From Pseudohalioglobus lutimaris (lineage in GTDB: Bacteria > Pseudomonadota > Gammaproteobacteria > Pseudomonadales > Halieaceae), in the NCBI RefSeq assembly GCF_002866825.1, contig NZ_PKUS01000005.1:124001-188000 (forward strand): a stretch of 64,000 nucleotides of DNA, given 5' to 3'. The notes under the pieces are model-generated. The model searched no databases and was not told the origin of the DNA. It saw nothing but the letters and a program-made list of their open reading frames with translations. Each line of letters opens with the position of its first letter. Within the stretch, counting starts at the first letter, position 1. A program made the translations under genes and the position numbers. Positions 1 to 9,920 of this stretch are shown piece after piece.

Positions 1-1024
<1,024 letters not shown>

Positions 1025-1031
1025 ATCGTGC

Positions 1032-2060
1032 TTACGCCTCCCAGTCCAGAATGACCTTGCTCGCCTCGCCACTGTTCATCACATCAAAGCCCTGCTGAAA
1101 TTCAGTGAAAGGCAGGCGATGGGTGATAACGGGTGAGATGTCCAGGCCGGAGTCGATCATTACCGACATCTTGTACCAGGTTTCATACATCTCTCTGCCG
1201 TATATACCTTTCAGCGTCAGCATATTGAAGATTACCTTGTTCCAGTCAATAGCGGTATTTTCAGCGGGAATGCCCAGTATCGACACCTTGCCACCGTGGC
1301 ACATGTTGTCGATCAGTTCGTTAAAGGCCTGGGCGTTGCCCGACATTTCCAGGCCCACGTCAAAGCCCTCGCTCATCCCCAGTTCCCGTTGTACGTCGGC
1401 GATACGTTCGCGACTCACGTTCACCGAGCGGGTCGCACCCAGTGCCCGCGCACGCTCCAGTCGCGAATCAATCACATCGGTGATCACCACATGGCGGGCG
1501 CCGGCGTGCCTGCATACGGCGGCGGCCATGGCGCCAATCGGCCCTGCGCCAGTAATCAGTACGTCCTCGCCAAGCAGATCAAACTGCAGTGCCGTGTGCA
1601 CGGCGTTGCCGAAGGGGTCGAACAGCGCGGCCACGTCCAGGTCGATACCCGGTGTATGCTCCCATACATTGGACATAGGCAGGGTGAGGTACTGTGCAAA
1701 TGCGCCGGGGCGGTCCACTCCAATGCCGGATGTCTGGCTGCAGAGATGGCGGCGGCCAGCCATGCAGTTACGACAGCGACCGCAGACCACGTGTCCTTCA
1801 CCGGAGACGATCTGGCCGGCATGGAAGTCGTTGACGTTGGAGCCCACAGCGACCACTTCGCCAACGAATTCATGCCCCACGACCATGGGCACGGGAATGG
1901 TCTTTTGCGCCCAGGCATCCCAGTTGTAAATGTGCATGTCGGTGCCGCAGATGGCGGTACGCTTTACCTTGATAAGTACGTCGTTAATGCCCGGTTCAGG
2001 CTCTGCAACGTCTTCAAGCCAGATTCCCTGGCCTGCGCTCTTTTTGACAAGTGCTTTCAT
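1032..2060 (-). CDS. tdh: L-threonine 3-dehydrogenase
   Basis: Zinc-dependent, NAD-linked medium-chain dehydrogenase that oxidises L-threonine to 2-amino-3-ketobutyrate, the substrate of the adjacent kbl product. The 342-residue protein shows the catalytic-zinc region [24 protein letters not shown], the four-cysteine structural zinc site [15 protein letters not shown], and a Rossmann segment [11 protein letters not shown]. The ATG at 2060 gives MKALVKK, matching the usual Tdh start; an in-frame GTG five codons upstream would add MENDP, which the family lacks. It is the first gene of a tdh-kbl operon. Confidence 0.96.
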   Translation of the reverse strand: MKALVKKSAGQGIWLEDVAEPEPGINDVLIKVKRTAICGTDMHIYNWDAWAQKTIPVPMVVGHEFVGEVVAVGSNVNDFHAGQIVSGEGHVVCGRCRNCMAGRRHLCSQTSGIGVDRPGAFAQYLTLPMSNVWEHTPGIDLDVAALFDPFGNAVHTALQFDLLGEDVLITGAGPIGAMAAAVCRHAGARHVVITDVIDSRLERARALGATRSVNVSRERIADVQRELGMSEGFDVGLEMSGNAQAFNELIDNMCHGGKVSILGIPAENTAIDWNKVIFNMLTLKGIYGREMYETWYKMSVMIDSGLDISPVITHRLPFTEFQQGFDVMNSGEASKVILDWEA

Positions 2061-2143
2061 TGGATCGTTTTCCACAATGCGGTGCCTGCATTCTAGACGT
2101 AAATGCCCCGGGAGTTGAGGATTGGTCGAAAAACAGCTGCAGG

Positions 2144-2464
2144 TCAGGAGCCCGAGGGGAGGTATCCGCTGGGGTGGGGGGTATTGGCGCGACGCGGTTC
2201 TCTGCGCAGATTGTCACGGCCGGAAATGCTGTCGTCCCGGTCGCTCTTCCAGGCACCTGCTTCCCGGCTCCTGAGTGTGCCGTCACCGAAGTTGGTGGGG
2301 TCTATTTTTACGGTCTTGCCACTGCCGGATTTCGGGCAACCCTTGTCGGTGAAAGTTTTCTTGCCGGTAACAGGGTCTGTGCACATCACAACCCCTGCGC
2401 TGGCATGCGCCGCGCTCAGGAAAATGATGGCCGAAAACAGCATCCCGGCGACGCACTTGTGCAT
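2144..2464 (-). CDS. small secreted DUF4124-like protein
   Basis: A 106-residue protein with an N-terminal signal peptide ([23 protein letters not shown]) followed by a short region with two cysteines ([18 protein letters not shown]). This pattern of C-x-D-x-x-G-x-x-x-Y/F-T-D-x-x-C resembles the periplasmic DUF4124 family, whose function is unknown. The tail is rich in charged residues and glycine and looks disordered. It is transcribed toward tdh but separated from it by about 80 nt, and faces away from the lipoprotein gene at 2599, so the 2465-2598 gap should hold divergent promoters. No function is assigned. Confidence 0.6.
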   Translation of the reverse strand: MHKCVAGMLFSAIIFLSAAHASAGVVMCTDPVTGKKTFTDKGCPKSGSGKTVKIDPTNFGDGTLRSREAGAWKSDRDDSISGRDNLRREPRRANTPHPSGYLPSGS

Positions 2465-2598
2465 TTTAAACGTCCGTATGTTTCACTGAATGGTCTACAC
2501 TAGGGGTAGCTGTGAGAGGACGTCTACCGAAAACCGGACTTTTTAACAGAAACTGCCCTGTAACCAACAAAAACAGCTGTTTGTAACGCTATCTGCAC

Positions 2599-3282
2599 AT
2601 GCCAAGGAAGAACCCCAAGCCCCAGCCTATGAAATGTTACCACCACGTCGCCCTGTTCTTGCTCTGCCTGACTATTGTCGGTTGTACCACCACCGAAACC
2701 CTGCCGGAGGTGGCCGTAGCGCCGCCAGCAGTGGATTCCGGGGCCAGTTGCCCTGAACCCGAGCCCTGTGCGCCCTGCGAGGTCCTGCAGTGTCCCGATC
2801 CGGAAGTGGTAGAGAAAATTGTTGAGGTGCCGGCGCCGCTGCCGCCCATGGCAACTACCGCCGGCAAGATGCACCTGCCTATTGTGGGTGCGCTGGAGAG
2901 GGTTCTGGTGGAGCCTGCCGGCATGGAGATGGATGCGCGTATCGACACCGGCGCGGAAACCACTTCCATACATGCAGAGAATATCCAGCTGGTAGAAAAG
3001 GATGGCAAACGCTATGTCCGCTTCTCCCTGTTGGATGATGCAGAGCAACTGGTCGAACAGGAGCTGCGCCTGCGTCGGCGGGTGCTGATCAAACAGAAGG
3101 AGGGAGATCCGGAGCGCCGTTATGTGGTGCGCATGTGGATTACCCTGGCCGGGACCCGTTCGCGCATTGATGTCAACCTGTCTGACCGGGAAGATTTTGA
3201 ATACCCGTTACTGGTTGGGCGCAACTTCCTGGTCGATACTGTAATTGTTGACGTCAGCCGTCGGTATACGCAGGGCCAATAG
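2599..3282 (+). CDS. retropepsin-like (PF05618, 'ATP-dependent zinc protease') lipoprotein
   Basis: Lipoprotein of about 220 residues with a hydrophobic leader ending in a lipobox (LTIVGC), a proline/cysteine-rich linker, then a domain of the RimK-associated 'ATP-dependent zinc protease' family. That family is now regarded as retropepsin-like; the key motif IDTGAETTSIHA, with its DTGA signature, lies near residue 115. Starting at the internal ATG at 2629 gives a tighter lipoprotein signal (MKCYHHVALFLLCLTIVGC) and may be the real start. It is the first gene of an operon with a membrane protein at 3290 and an ATP-grasp ligase at 4810. The trio recurs in gammaproteobacteria and is thought to make and cut a peptide modification, but the substrate is unknown. 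Confidence 0.8.
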   Translation: MPRKNPKPQPMKCYHHVALFLLCLTIVGCTTTETLPEVAVAPPAVDSGASCPEPEPCAPCEVLQCPDPEVVEKIVEVPAPLPPMATTAGKMHLPIVGALERVLVEPAGMEMDARIDTGAETTSIHAENIQLVEKDGKRYVRFSLLDDAEQLVEQELRLRRRVLIKQKEGDPERRYVVRMWITLAGTRSRIDVNLSDREDFEYPLLVGRNFLVDTVIVDVSRRYTQGQ

Positions 3283-3289
3283 GATATAC

Positions 3290-4813
3290 ATGATTTCTTC
3301 CCGAACACGCATTGAGATTCTCTCCGGATGCCTGGTACTGATCGGGCTTGGCCTGATGCTGTACAAAGTACTGGCGCTGGGTTTCCCATTGATTCCTGGC
3401 GAATACCGGGATGTATGGACGATAGAGGGCAAAGTCAGCTTCACCCCGGGAGAAGGGCCTGTGGAGGTCGAATTGAAGCTGCCCCAGGGTCAGGCGGGGT
3501 GGGAAGTGCTGGACGAACATTTTGCGTCATCGGGCTTTGGCTTCGGTATTCGCGAGGATGGCGACAAACGCTGGGCAGTGTGGACGCGCAGTGCGCTGGA
3601 GCAGCCCACCACGCTGTACTACAAGGTGCAGGCCTATCGGCTCAGCAATCAGGCCCTGGAGGACAAGTCTGCGCGACCTGCCGTTGAACCGATGCTGGAA
3701 AAAGATCAGGCCGTCGCGGTGGATCGCCTCATTGAAGTGCTGTCTGCCAAGTCTTCCAGCCCCGAGCGTTTTACCGCACTTTTGATCCAGTCTTTATTGC
3801 CGGGGTCCACCGACCCGGATGCCGAGTTCCTGCTCAGCACCTGGGAGGAGGAACCGCACAAGGTAATCCTGGCGGTGCTGGGGCGTGCCGGCATTCCCGC
3901 CTATGAAATACGCGGCATACTGCTGGAGGATGGACGCCGGCGACAGACGCTGTCCGCTCTGGTGGAGATCCACAACGGTAAGGAATGGGTGGTGTTCGAT
4001 CCCGTCACTGCCCAATCCGGGTTGCCTGCGGACTTTTTTATCTGGCAGCGACGTGGTCAGGAAGTTCTCAGTGTTGTGGGTGCCCGCGACTCCCGACTGG
4101 AGTTTGCCCTGGTCAGCAACAGCCTGCCGGCGCGCACCGTAGCGGTAATGGAGGAGCAGGCAGAGCAGTTCGCGTTGTTGGACTTCTCGATTTACTCCCT
4201 GCCAGTAGAGCAACAGGGCGTGTTCAAGGGCCTGCTGTTGATACCCGTAGCAGCGCTGGTAGTGGTGATCATGCGCCTGCTGGTCGGCGTCAGTACATCG
4301 GGTACCTTTATGCCCATCCTTATTGCCCTGGCGTTCATGCAGACCACGCTGTGGCTGGGCCTGGCGATTTTCCTGGGGCTGGTCAGCGCCGGCCTGGTGA
4401 TTCGCTCGTGGCTCAGCCATATGAACCTGTTGCTGGTGTCGCGAATATCAGCGGTGGTGATTGTGGTTATTTTCCTGATGGCGGCACTGGCCATTGCCAG
4501 CTATCGCCTCGGCCTGGACCAGGTGCTCTCGGTCACCTATTTCCCGACGATTATCCTGGCCTGGACCATCGAGCGCATGTCCATTCTCTGGGAAGAAGAG
4601 GGCCCCCACGAAGTGCTGGTGCAGGGCGGTGGCAGCCTTCTGGTTGCAGTGCTGGCCTATGCGGCCATGTCCAGCAAGCTGGTGGGTCATCTCACGTTTA
4701 ATTTCCCGGAGCTGACCTTGAGTCTGCTTGGCGTGATTCTGCTGTTGGGCAAGTACACTGGCTACAGGCTTAGCGAGCTGTATCGATTTCGCAACCTGGG
4801 AAGATCGCAGTGA
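3290..4813 (+). CDS. inactive transglutaminase-like membrane protein with seven TM helices
   Basis: A 507-residue protein. One N-terminal membrane helix (about residues 8-28) is followed by a roughly 280-residue extracytoplasmic part that resembles the inactive transglutaminase fold. The C-terminal third holds about seven hydrophobic segments starting around residue 320 (for example LLLIPVAALVVVIMRLLVGV). The pattern fits the 'inactive transglutaminase / 7TM' pair of Pfam families found next to RimK-like ligases. The ATG at 3290 follows AGGATAT, seven nt after the preceding stop; a longer in-frame start at 3245 would overlap the upstream gene and is less likely. The last four bases overlap the GTG of the ligase gene, so the two are probably translated together. 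Confidence 0.82.
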   Translation: MISSRTRIEILSGCLVLIGLGLMLYKVLALGFPLIPGEYRDVWTIEGKVSFTPGEGPVEVELKLPQGQAGWEVLDEHFASSGFGFGIREDGDKRWAVWTRSALEQPTTLYYKVQAYRLSNQALEDKSARPAVEPMLEKDQAVAVDRLIEVLSAKSSSPERFTALLIQSLLPGSTDPDAEFLLSTWEEEPHKVILAVLGRAGIPAYEIRGILLEDGRRRQTLSALVEIHNGKEWVVFDPVTAQSGLPADFFIWQRRGQEVLSVVGARDSRLEFALVSNSLPARTVAVMEEQAEQFALLDFSIYSLPVEQQGVFKGLLLIPVAALVVVIMRLLVGVSTSGTFMPILIALAFMQTTLWLGLAIFLGLVSAGLVIRSWLSHMNLLLVSRISAVVIVVIFLMAALAIASYRLGLDQVLSVTYFPTIILAWTIERMSILWEEEGPHEVLVQGGGSLLVAVLAYAAMSSKLVGHLTFNFPELTLSLLGVILLLGKYTGYRLSELYRFRNLGRSQ

Positions 4814-5757
4814 GGTTGCTGGCCTCACCTGCGGCGCTCAGGCGCCAGGGCATCATGGGAATGAATGAGCGCAATGTCGGCTATATCGGCAAGTTCAACC
4901 CGCGCCGGTTCTACCCCCTGGTCGATAACAAGCTGGAGACCAAGCGTGCCGCAAAAGAGCGCGGGCTGCCTGTACCTGAGCTCTATGGTGTGGTGGAGTA
5001 CCAGTACGAGGTCCGTGACGTGGCTGCCAAGCTGGAGTCGCTGGCCAGTTTTGTAATCAAACCCGCCCAGGGTAGCGGTGGCAAGGGAATACTGGTGGTG
5101 GTAGGACGCAATGGTGACCGCTATATCAAGTCCAGTGGGCAAGAGATTACGGCGTCGGACGTGCGTCGGCATGTCTCTAACGTTCTCGCCGGACTGCACA
5201 GTCTGGGGGGGCGTAACGACATTGCCATGATTGAAGCCTTGATCGACTTCGACCCCTGCCTTGCCCAGTACAGCTATGAGGGTGTGCCCGACATCCGCGT
5301 CATCGCGTTCAGGGGCGTGCCGGTGATGGCAATGATGCGCTGCGCTACCCATGACTCAGACGGCAAGGCCAACCTGCACCAGGGTGCTGTTGGAGTTGGC
5401 CTGAACGTGGGGACAGGGACTGCGGTGCGCGCGGTTCAGCACGGCCAACTGGTAGAGACACATCCCGATACTGGTGCCTGCTTCAAGACACTGGCGATTC
5501 CCCACTGGGAGCGGGTTCTGGATATGGCGGCCAGTTGCGTGGAGATGACGGGCCTGCAATATATCGGTGCTGATGTGGTGCTGGACAAGGTACGCGGCCC
5601 CATGCTGCTGGAACTCAATGCCCGACCGGGGCTGGCTATCCAGGTTGCCAACCAGGCGGGACTGCGAGAACGCCTGGCGATTGCAGCTGAAATTGCAGAG
5701 CAGACCGATGAACACCACGCACGGATTGCCCTGGCAAGACAGCGCTTCGGTGAATGA
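4810..5757 (+). CDS. RimK-related alpha-L-glutamate ligase-like ATP-grasp protein
   Basis: ATP-grasp enzyme of 315 residues from the 'alpha-L-glutamate ligase-like' group related to RimK, which joins an amino acid to a peptide or protein carboxyl group using ATP. Seen in the sequence: NKLETKRAAKERGLPVPELY near the N-terminus, the ATP-binding loop FVIKPAQGSGGKGILVV, DIRVIAFRGVPVMAMMR, and the metal-binding LLELNARPGLAIQVAN. It begins at a GTG overlapping the stop of the upstream gene and ends overlapping the next ATG, so four genes (2599-6176) are tightly coupled. The protein is predicted cytoplasmic while its partners are envelope proteins; the modified substrate cannot be told from sequence. 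Confidence 0.85.
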   Translation: MRLLASPAALRRQGIMGMNERNVGYIGKFNPRRFYPLVDNKLETKRAAKERGLPVPELYGVVEYQYEVRDVAAKLESLASFVIKPAQGSGGKGILVVVGRNGDRYIKSSGQEITASDVRRHVSNVLAGLHSLGGRNDIAMIEALIDFDPCLAQYSYEGVPDIRVIAFRGVPVMAMMRCATHDSDGKANLHQGAVGVGLNVGTGTAVRAVQHGQLVETHPDTGACFKTLAIPHWERVLDMAASCVEMTGLQYIGADVVLDKVRGPMLLELNARPGLAIQVANQAGLRERLAIAAEIAEQTDEHHARIALARQRFGE

Positions 5758-6176
5758 GCTTGCCAGCCTGGCTGGAGCAGGCACTGCCTGAACTGCTTAT
5801 CTGGGGAACGGCTCTCTCTCTGGGAACCTTGCTTGCTGTAATCGTGATTGTTCCATTTGTGATCTCGCGCCTGCCGTCCCATTATTTCAATGAACCCAAA
5901 CGGCACCCCTTGCGTGAACAAGTGGGCGGCGCCAGTCAATGGTTGTTTATCGTCATCAAGAACCTGATGGGTGCGCTGTTAGTGCTGCTGGGATTGCTCA
6001 TGCTGTTCACACCGGGGCAGGGCCTGCTTACCTTGCTGGCCGGGCTTTTACTGATGAACTTTCCCGGAAAATACCGGTTGGAGAGGGCGCTGGTATCCCG
6101 TGAGAGCGTCATGCATGCACTCAACTGGTTTCGCGAGCGACAGGGCCGCCCGCCGTTTGATCCCCCCAACAAGTGA
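5754..6176 (+). CDS. PGPGW-type putative transmembrane protein
   Basis: A 140-residue membrane protein with two hydrophobic segments (about residues 15-38 and 62-100). The second contains FTPGQGLLTLLAGLLLMNFPGKYRLER, here seen as FTPGQG followed by a hydrophobic stretch and FPGKYRLE, which matches the small PGPGW family of unknown function. Its ATG overlaps the stop of the ATP-grasp gene (ATGA), so it belongs to the same operon; whether it takes part in the same process is an inference from position only. Confidence 0.7.
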   Translation: MSLPAWLEQALPELLIWGTALSLGTLLAVIVIVPFVISRLPSHYFNEPKRHPLREQVGGASQWLFIVIKNLMGALLVLLGLLMLFTPGQGLLTLLAGLLLMNFPGKYRLERALVSRESVMHALNWFRERQGRPPFDPPNK

Positions 6177-6247
6177 ATGCAGCCAGTACTGGGCACCCGG
6201 CCCGGCTGCGCTTATAATCTTTACTTCAGGCTAGATGGGGATTTGTG

Positions 6248-6622
6248 ATGATCGGTAAAATGATTGCTATGGCTGTCGACCTCGCCACCATGCCCGCGCG
6301 CCTGACCTGGCGCAGCGCCAGGGCCGTGAGCATGTCACCGGCGCAGTTCCAGCGCTTCACCGCCGAATTGCGCCAGGCTTCTGATGAGGCGGCCCGGGAA
6401 CTTCAGGCGGTTATAGCCGGGGTAGACGCGGAGATGAACCAGAAGGCCGGCCATCTCAGTGGTGAACAGAAGGCGCAGGCGGCCGGTCTCGCCCTGCAGG
6501 CCGCGGAACAGCACCTGAGCATGGCGGCCGTTAACTTGCTGCGTGCACTCTGGCTGTCCTCGCACGCGAGTCAGGAACTGGCACAACCCAGGTCCGGGGT
6601 TATTATCGAGCATGAGAGCTGA
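6248..6622 (+). CDS. hypothetical protein, helical, cytoplasmic
   Basis: A 124-residue protein that I do not recognise. It is rich in alanine, glutamine and glutamate in a pattern expected for long helices (for example residues 35-85), with no signal peptide and no clear membrane segment. The ATG at 6248 is preceded by GGGGAT at a good distance; a GTG one codon earlier is possible. It follows the envelope operon by about 70 nt and precedes a secreted protein. No function is proposed. Confidence 0.6.
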   Translation: MIGKMIAMAVDLATMPARLTWRSARAVSMSPAQFQRFTAELRQASDEAARELQAVIAGVDAEMNQKAGHLSGEQKAQAAGLALQAAEQHLSMAAVNLLRALWLSSHASQELAQPRSGVIIEHES

Positions 6623-6659
6623 CCGCGGCGATTCTTTAAACTGCAAACTAGGTAGACTG

Positions 6660-7070
6660 ATGAAAAAGCACACAACCCTTCTGGGGGCGCTTGCCCTGGC
6701 ATCCATGGCGGTAGTGGCAGAGGAAGGCACGTCGCTGCAGTCGGACTGGATAGAACTGGTGCGGGGCCACAAGGGGCAGGCGATAGGTGTGCAACTCAGG
6801 GATATCCAGCCAGAGGACGCCGCAGGCGAGCGAACAGTGACCCTGGCAGTGCCCAAGACATCCATATCCCACCCGGACACCATCGAGGAAGTGGTTGTGG
6901 TTGCCCGCGCACCGGAGAAACCGGAGCCCGGGGAGCCGATGAAAATCCGCTACCAGTGGCTGGATGATTATGACCAGGACAACTACGGGCTGATTATTCA
7001 CCTTGGCAAGGGCGACTGGCCTATTCGCCTGTACCTGAACTCCAGCCCGGGCTTTGTTCGCGAAGAATAG
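6660..7070 (+). CDS. hypothetical secreted protein
   Basis: A 136-residue protein with a plain signal peptide (MKKHTTLLGALALASMAVVA) and a mature acidic domain with no family I recognise. The ATG at 6660 lies shortly after AGGT and starts exactly at the signal peptide; longer in-frame readings from 6543 would bury the signal and are rejected. It ends 102 nt before the CoA-transferase gene. Likely periplasmic; function unknown. Confidence 0.6.
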   Translation: MKKHTTLLGALALASMAVVAEEGTSLQSDWIELVRGHKGQAIGVQLRDIQPEDAAGERTVTLAVPKTSISHPDTIEEVVVVARAPEKPEPGEPMKIRYQWLDDYDQDNYGLIIHLGKGDWPIRLYLNSSPGFVREE

Positions 7071-7172
7071 ATCCTTGTATTCACCGCTGCCCTGGCTATA
7101 CGGGGCACTTGCCTTATTTACGTTGCCACAGTGGCGACATAAGATTGCCGTTTATTCCTTGAGGTAGTAACC

Positions 7173-8456
7173 GTGCCACAGTTCACCGATACTGCGCTGG
7201 AAGCCGTGAGTGCGATTCAGTCAGGGGAAAACGTGTGGTGCCATTCCATGGCCGCTACGCCCACCGTCTTGCTGGAAGCCCTGGCGGTTCACGCCAGGTC
7301 ACTCAGCAATGTCACCATGATGCAGTTGCATCTTGAACACGCCGAAGCGATTGCCGACCCGGAACTGGAAGGGCGCCTGCGCAACCGCTGTTTTTTTGCC
7401 GGTAAAACGACGCGTCAGCTGATAAACGAGGGCAGGGCGGATTATGTGCCGATGTTTCTCTCGGAGATTCCCAAGGAGTTCCGTCGGGGACACCAGCGGG
7501 TGGATACCGCCCTGGTACAGGTTTCCACGCCGGATCAGCACGGTAATTGTTCGCTGGGCATATCGGTGGAAGCCACGGCCGCGGCCTGCGATGTAGCCGG
7601 GCGAATCATCGCGCATATGAACCCGAATATGCCGCGCACCCACGGTGACAGCTTTATCAATCTCCGCGATATCGCTTTCGCCTACGTGGAAGAAACGCCG
7701 CTGATCACACTGGAACATGGGGAGATCAGCGATGTGGAACAGCGCATTGGTGAGATTGTTTCCAGTCGTGTACGCGACGGCGACTGCCTGCAAATGGGCA
7801 TAGGCGCCATCCCTGACGCGGCCCTGTCCTTTCTACATGACAGACGTGACCTCGGTGTGCATACGGAGATGTTCTCAGACGGCGTTCTGGACCTGATTGA
7901 AGCGGGTGTCATTACCAACGACAACAAGAAGATTGCGCGCGGGCGCACCGTGACCGGTTTCGTTATGGGCAGCGAGCGTCTTTACCGTTTCGTCGACGAT
8001 AACCCCGAGGTGACTTTTCTCGACATTGAGTTTGTCAACAATCCGGTAGTGATTGCTAAAAATCCCCAGGTCACCTCGATTAACAGCGCGATTCAAATAG
8101 ACCTTACCGGTCAGGTTTGCGCTGACTCAATGGGGCACAAGATCTATTCCGGGGTAGGTGGGCAGGTGGACTTTGTGCTGGGTGCCACGTTTTCCGATCA
8201 TGGAAAATCAATTATCGCACTTCCCTCCACGGCGAAGCACGGTGCTTTGAGTCGGCTGGTGCCAGCGCTGGAGCGTGGCGCTGGCGTGGTCACCACGCGC
8301 GCTGCGGTCGACTATGTGGTCACCGAGTATGGCATCGCCGAGTTGCGCGGCCGGTCCATCGCGGAGCGCGCCAGGGACCTGATTAACATTGCTCATCCGG
8401 ACTATCGGGAGATACTGTCCAGAGCGGCCAGGGACGACCTGGGGCTGGCTATTTGA
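7173..8456 (+). CDS. acetyl-CoA hydrolase/transferase family protein (4-hydroxybutyrate CoA-transferase-like)
   Basis: A 427-residue class I CoA-transferase of the acetyl-CoA hydrolase/4-hydroxybutyrate CoA-transferase group, which moves CoA between acyl-CoA and a carboxylic acid through a glutamyl-CoA intermediate. Visible landmarks are QMGIGAIPDAAL, the probable catalytic glutamate in GVHTEMFSDG, and the CoA-binding glycine loop YSGVGGQVDFVLGA. Length is typical. The start is GTG, supported by GAGGTAG seven nt upstream. It is a single-gene unit between the hypothetical secreted protein and the tRNA; the exact acid used cannot be read from the sequence. Confidence 0.85.
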   Translation: MPQFTDTALEAVSAIQSGENVWCHSMAATPTVLLEALAVHARSLSNVTMMQLHLEHAEAIADPELEGRLRNRCFFAGKTTRQLINEGRADYVPMFLSEIPKEFRRGHQRVDTALVQVSTPDQHGNCSLGISVEATAAACDVAGRIIAHMNPNMPRTHGDSFINLRDIAFAYVEETPLITLEHGEISDVEQRIGEIVSSRVRDGDCLQMGIGAIPDAALSFLHDRRDLGVHTEMFSDGVLDLIEAGVITNDNKKIARGRTVTGFVMGSERLYRFVDDNPEVTFLDIEFVNNPVVIAKNPQVTSINSAIQIDLTGQVCADSMGHKIYSGVGGQVDFVLGATFSDHGKSIIALPSTAKHGALSRLVPALERGAGVVTTRAAVDYVVTEYGIAELRGRSIAERARDLINIAHPDYREILSRAARDDLGLAI

Positions 8457-8482
8457 GCCTGAGAAAGCAGCCTTTTCAGGCT
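8456..8482 (+). terminator. weak terminator-like hairpin after the CoA-transferase gene
   Basis: AGCCTGA (8456-8462) pairs with TCAGGCT (8476-8482) and begins at the last base of the coding region. There is no T-run behind it, so it is only a possible termination or processing site. Confidence 0.35.
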
Positions 8483-8523
8483 TGACTAGGGCGGCCTTAC
8501 TCCCTATAGTACCGCCCCTCAAC

Positions 8524-8600
8524 GCGCCTGTAGCTCAGCTGGATAGAGTACCTGGCTACGAACCAGGCGGTCGCACGTTCGAATCGTGCCAGGCGCGCCA
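8524..8600 (+). tRNA. tRNA-Arg (anticodon ACG)
   Basis: A 77-nt cloverleaf with encoded CCA. Acceptor GCGCCTG pairs with CAGGCGC, the anticodon stem CCTGG/CCAGG carries the loop CTACGAA with ACG as anticodon, and the T-arm is GCACG-TTCGAAT-CGTGC. The 3' part (from 8553) is repeated at 35445 and 46839, and an integrase gene begins its stop 15 nt after the CCA. The tRNA is therefore the attachment site of integrated elements, each of which restores an intact 3' end. No terminator follows directly; a strong one now stands at 46886. Confidence 0.97.
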
Positions 8601-8601
8601 A
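8553..8601 (+). repeat. attL: tRNA-Arg 3' part, left end of island 1
   Basis: These 49 bases, from the anticodon stem through the CCA plus one A, are identical to 35445-35493; the 46-nt inner part also recurs at 46839-46884. An integrase gene lies next to it, which is the standard arrangement for tRNA-targeted integration. Confidence 0.9.
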
Positions 8602-8614
8602 ATCTTTCAAGGAC

Positions 8615-9688
8615 TTACGCATTCGCGTGAGTTTGCTCCCCAGAAAAACGTAGAGTTTTCGTAGAGTTTGGCTCTACGATCTCCAGCACCCGTTCGATTC
8701 TCGCTGCGGCATGGCTCAAATGATCCGGTGCCAAATGCGCATAGCGCAACACCATCTCATACGACTTCCAGCCACCCAGTTCCATTAACTCCTGTAACGA
8801 CGTGCCGTTGGTCACATGCCAACTGGCCCAGGTGTGGCGCAGGTCATGGAACCGAAAGTCCGTGATGCCCACACGCTTGAGTGCACGTTTAAAACCAGAG
8901 CCCACGCGATCCATGCGCTTACCCCGATACGTAAAACACCAGCGGTCGTGATGTCCTTTGACCGCCCTGAGGGCGAGGATGGCATCGCTGTTTAGAGGGA
9001 TGCCACGGCCGTCGCCATTTTTGGTGGTGCCATGATCCAGCCAGGCCACACGACGGTCGAAATCCACCCGGTTCCATTCCAGGTTAAGGATTTCGCCCAT
9101 CCGGCAGCCAGTGGCCAGCCCATAGGCCACCACAGGGTGCAAATGCACCGGTAGTGCCTCCAGCAGAGCATCCGCCTCCTGGCGAGAGAGAAAGCGCACA
9201 CGGCACTTCGGTTCTCGTAACATCCGGATGCGGGGGAAGCTGTCCAGCCATTCCCACTCATCCCGTGCCAGGTGCAAAATGCGTCGCACAATTTCCAGTG
9301 CCCGGTTTACCGTGGCATTGGACACGCCGTCCACTTCCTTGCGGTGGCGCATAAACGGCCGTAGTGACTCCATGTTGATCTTGTTGAGTGTGAACTCTGC
9401 AAGAAAGGGGTCCAGTTGCCGTAGATGGTCGCGCGTGGCGATGCGGCGGTTGTCATTATCCAACTCACCCACATAGCGCAGCACGGCCTCCTTCCAACTA
9501 CGATCAGGCTGTAGTGGTTTGTGCTTGGCATTGTATGCGTCTGCTTTGAGGCGGATCAGGAACTCGGTGGCAGCGTCTCGATCTCGAAGCCTAGTGCTCT
9601 GGCATAGTCGGCGTCCGTCTGGCAAGACAACGTCGATCCACCAGTAGGGTGAGTCTTTACGCTGATAGAGTCCTCTTTCTCGGGCCAT
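8615..9688 (-). CDS. tyrosine-recombinase integrase of island 1
   Basis: A 357-residue integrase that would catalyse insertion and excision at the tRNA-Arg site. The N-terminal part has an arm-binding-like segment (MARERGLYQRKDSPYWWIDV), the middle a core-binding SAM-like domain, and the C-terminal catalytic domain shows the arginine in ATGCRMGE, the HDLRHT box, and the nucleophile tyrosine in LRYAHL. The second histidine position reads GGW, a common variant. The stop lies 15 nt from the tRNA CCA. Its start overlaps the end of the Xis-like gene by about 130 nt. The integrase of island 2 is a different lineage although it uses the same tRNA. Confidence 0.92.
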   Translation of the reverse strand: MARERGLYQRKDSPYWWIDVVLPDGRRLCQSTRLRDRDAATEFLIRLKADAYNAKHKPLQPDRSWKEAVLRYVGELDNDNRRIATRDHLRQLDPFLAEFTLNKINMESLRPFMRHRKEVDGVSNATVNRALEIVRRILHLARDEWEWLDSFPRIRMLREPKCRVRFLSRQEADALLEALPVHLHPVVAYGLATGCRMGEILNLEWNRVDFDRRVAWLDHGTTKNGDGRGIPLNSDAILALRAVKGHHDRWCFTYRGKRMDRVGSGFKRALKRVGITDFRFHDLRHTWASWHVTNGTSLQELMELGGWKSYEMVLRYAHLAPDHLSHAAARIERVLEIVEPNSTKTLRFSGEQTHANA

Positions 9689-9912
9689 AGATTTACCTCC
9701 TTGGCCCGCCCTCGTTGCTTATACTCTTCAAGCCAGGCGTCCAGGTCAAGTCGGTCCCAGATATTGCGGTGGCGTACCCGGATGGGGGCTGGGCCCACCG
9801 CTCGAAACAGTGTGACACCCAGCCCCACGTAGGCGGCGGCCTGCGCTTCGTTCAGACCCCGAATGGTAGGGGGCTGCAACGTGGGAGTAGGGGGGCGATT
9901 TATCGTGGTCAT
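9556..9912 (-). CDS. Xis/AlpA-like DNA-binding protein of island 1
   Basis: A 118-residue protein whose N-terminal half looks like an excisionase-type winged helix: LNEAQAAAYVGLGVTLFRAV followed by IRVRHRNIWDRLDLDAWLEEYKQR, the usual 'helix-turn-helix then basic wing then D-x-D-x-W' pattern. It would bend DNA and steer the integrase toward excision. The gene starts 8 nt after the Int_1 recombinase stop and overlaps the integrase start by about 130 nt; the overlapping tail is not conserved in the counterpart of island 2 at 36535, so only the first 70 residues may matter. Confidence 0.7.
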   Translation of the reverse strand: MTTINRPPTPTLQPPTIRGLNEAQAAAYVGLGVTLFRAVGPAPIRVRHRNIWDRLDLDAWLEEYKQRGRAKEVNLWPEKEDSISVKTHPTGGSTLSCQTDADYARALGFEIETLPPSS

Positions 9913-9920
9913 TAAGGGAA

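Noticed and set aside
1105-2096. Two long plus-strand frames across tdh
   Set aside because: Shadows of tdh, which has all family motifs.
8524-8600. Functional second and third tRNA-Arg genes at 35445 and 46839
   Set aside because: Only the 3' part from the anticodon stem is present; the acceptor 5' strand and D-arm are missing.
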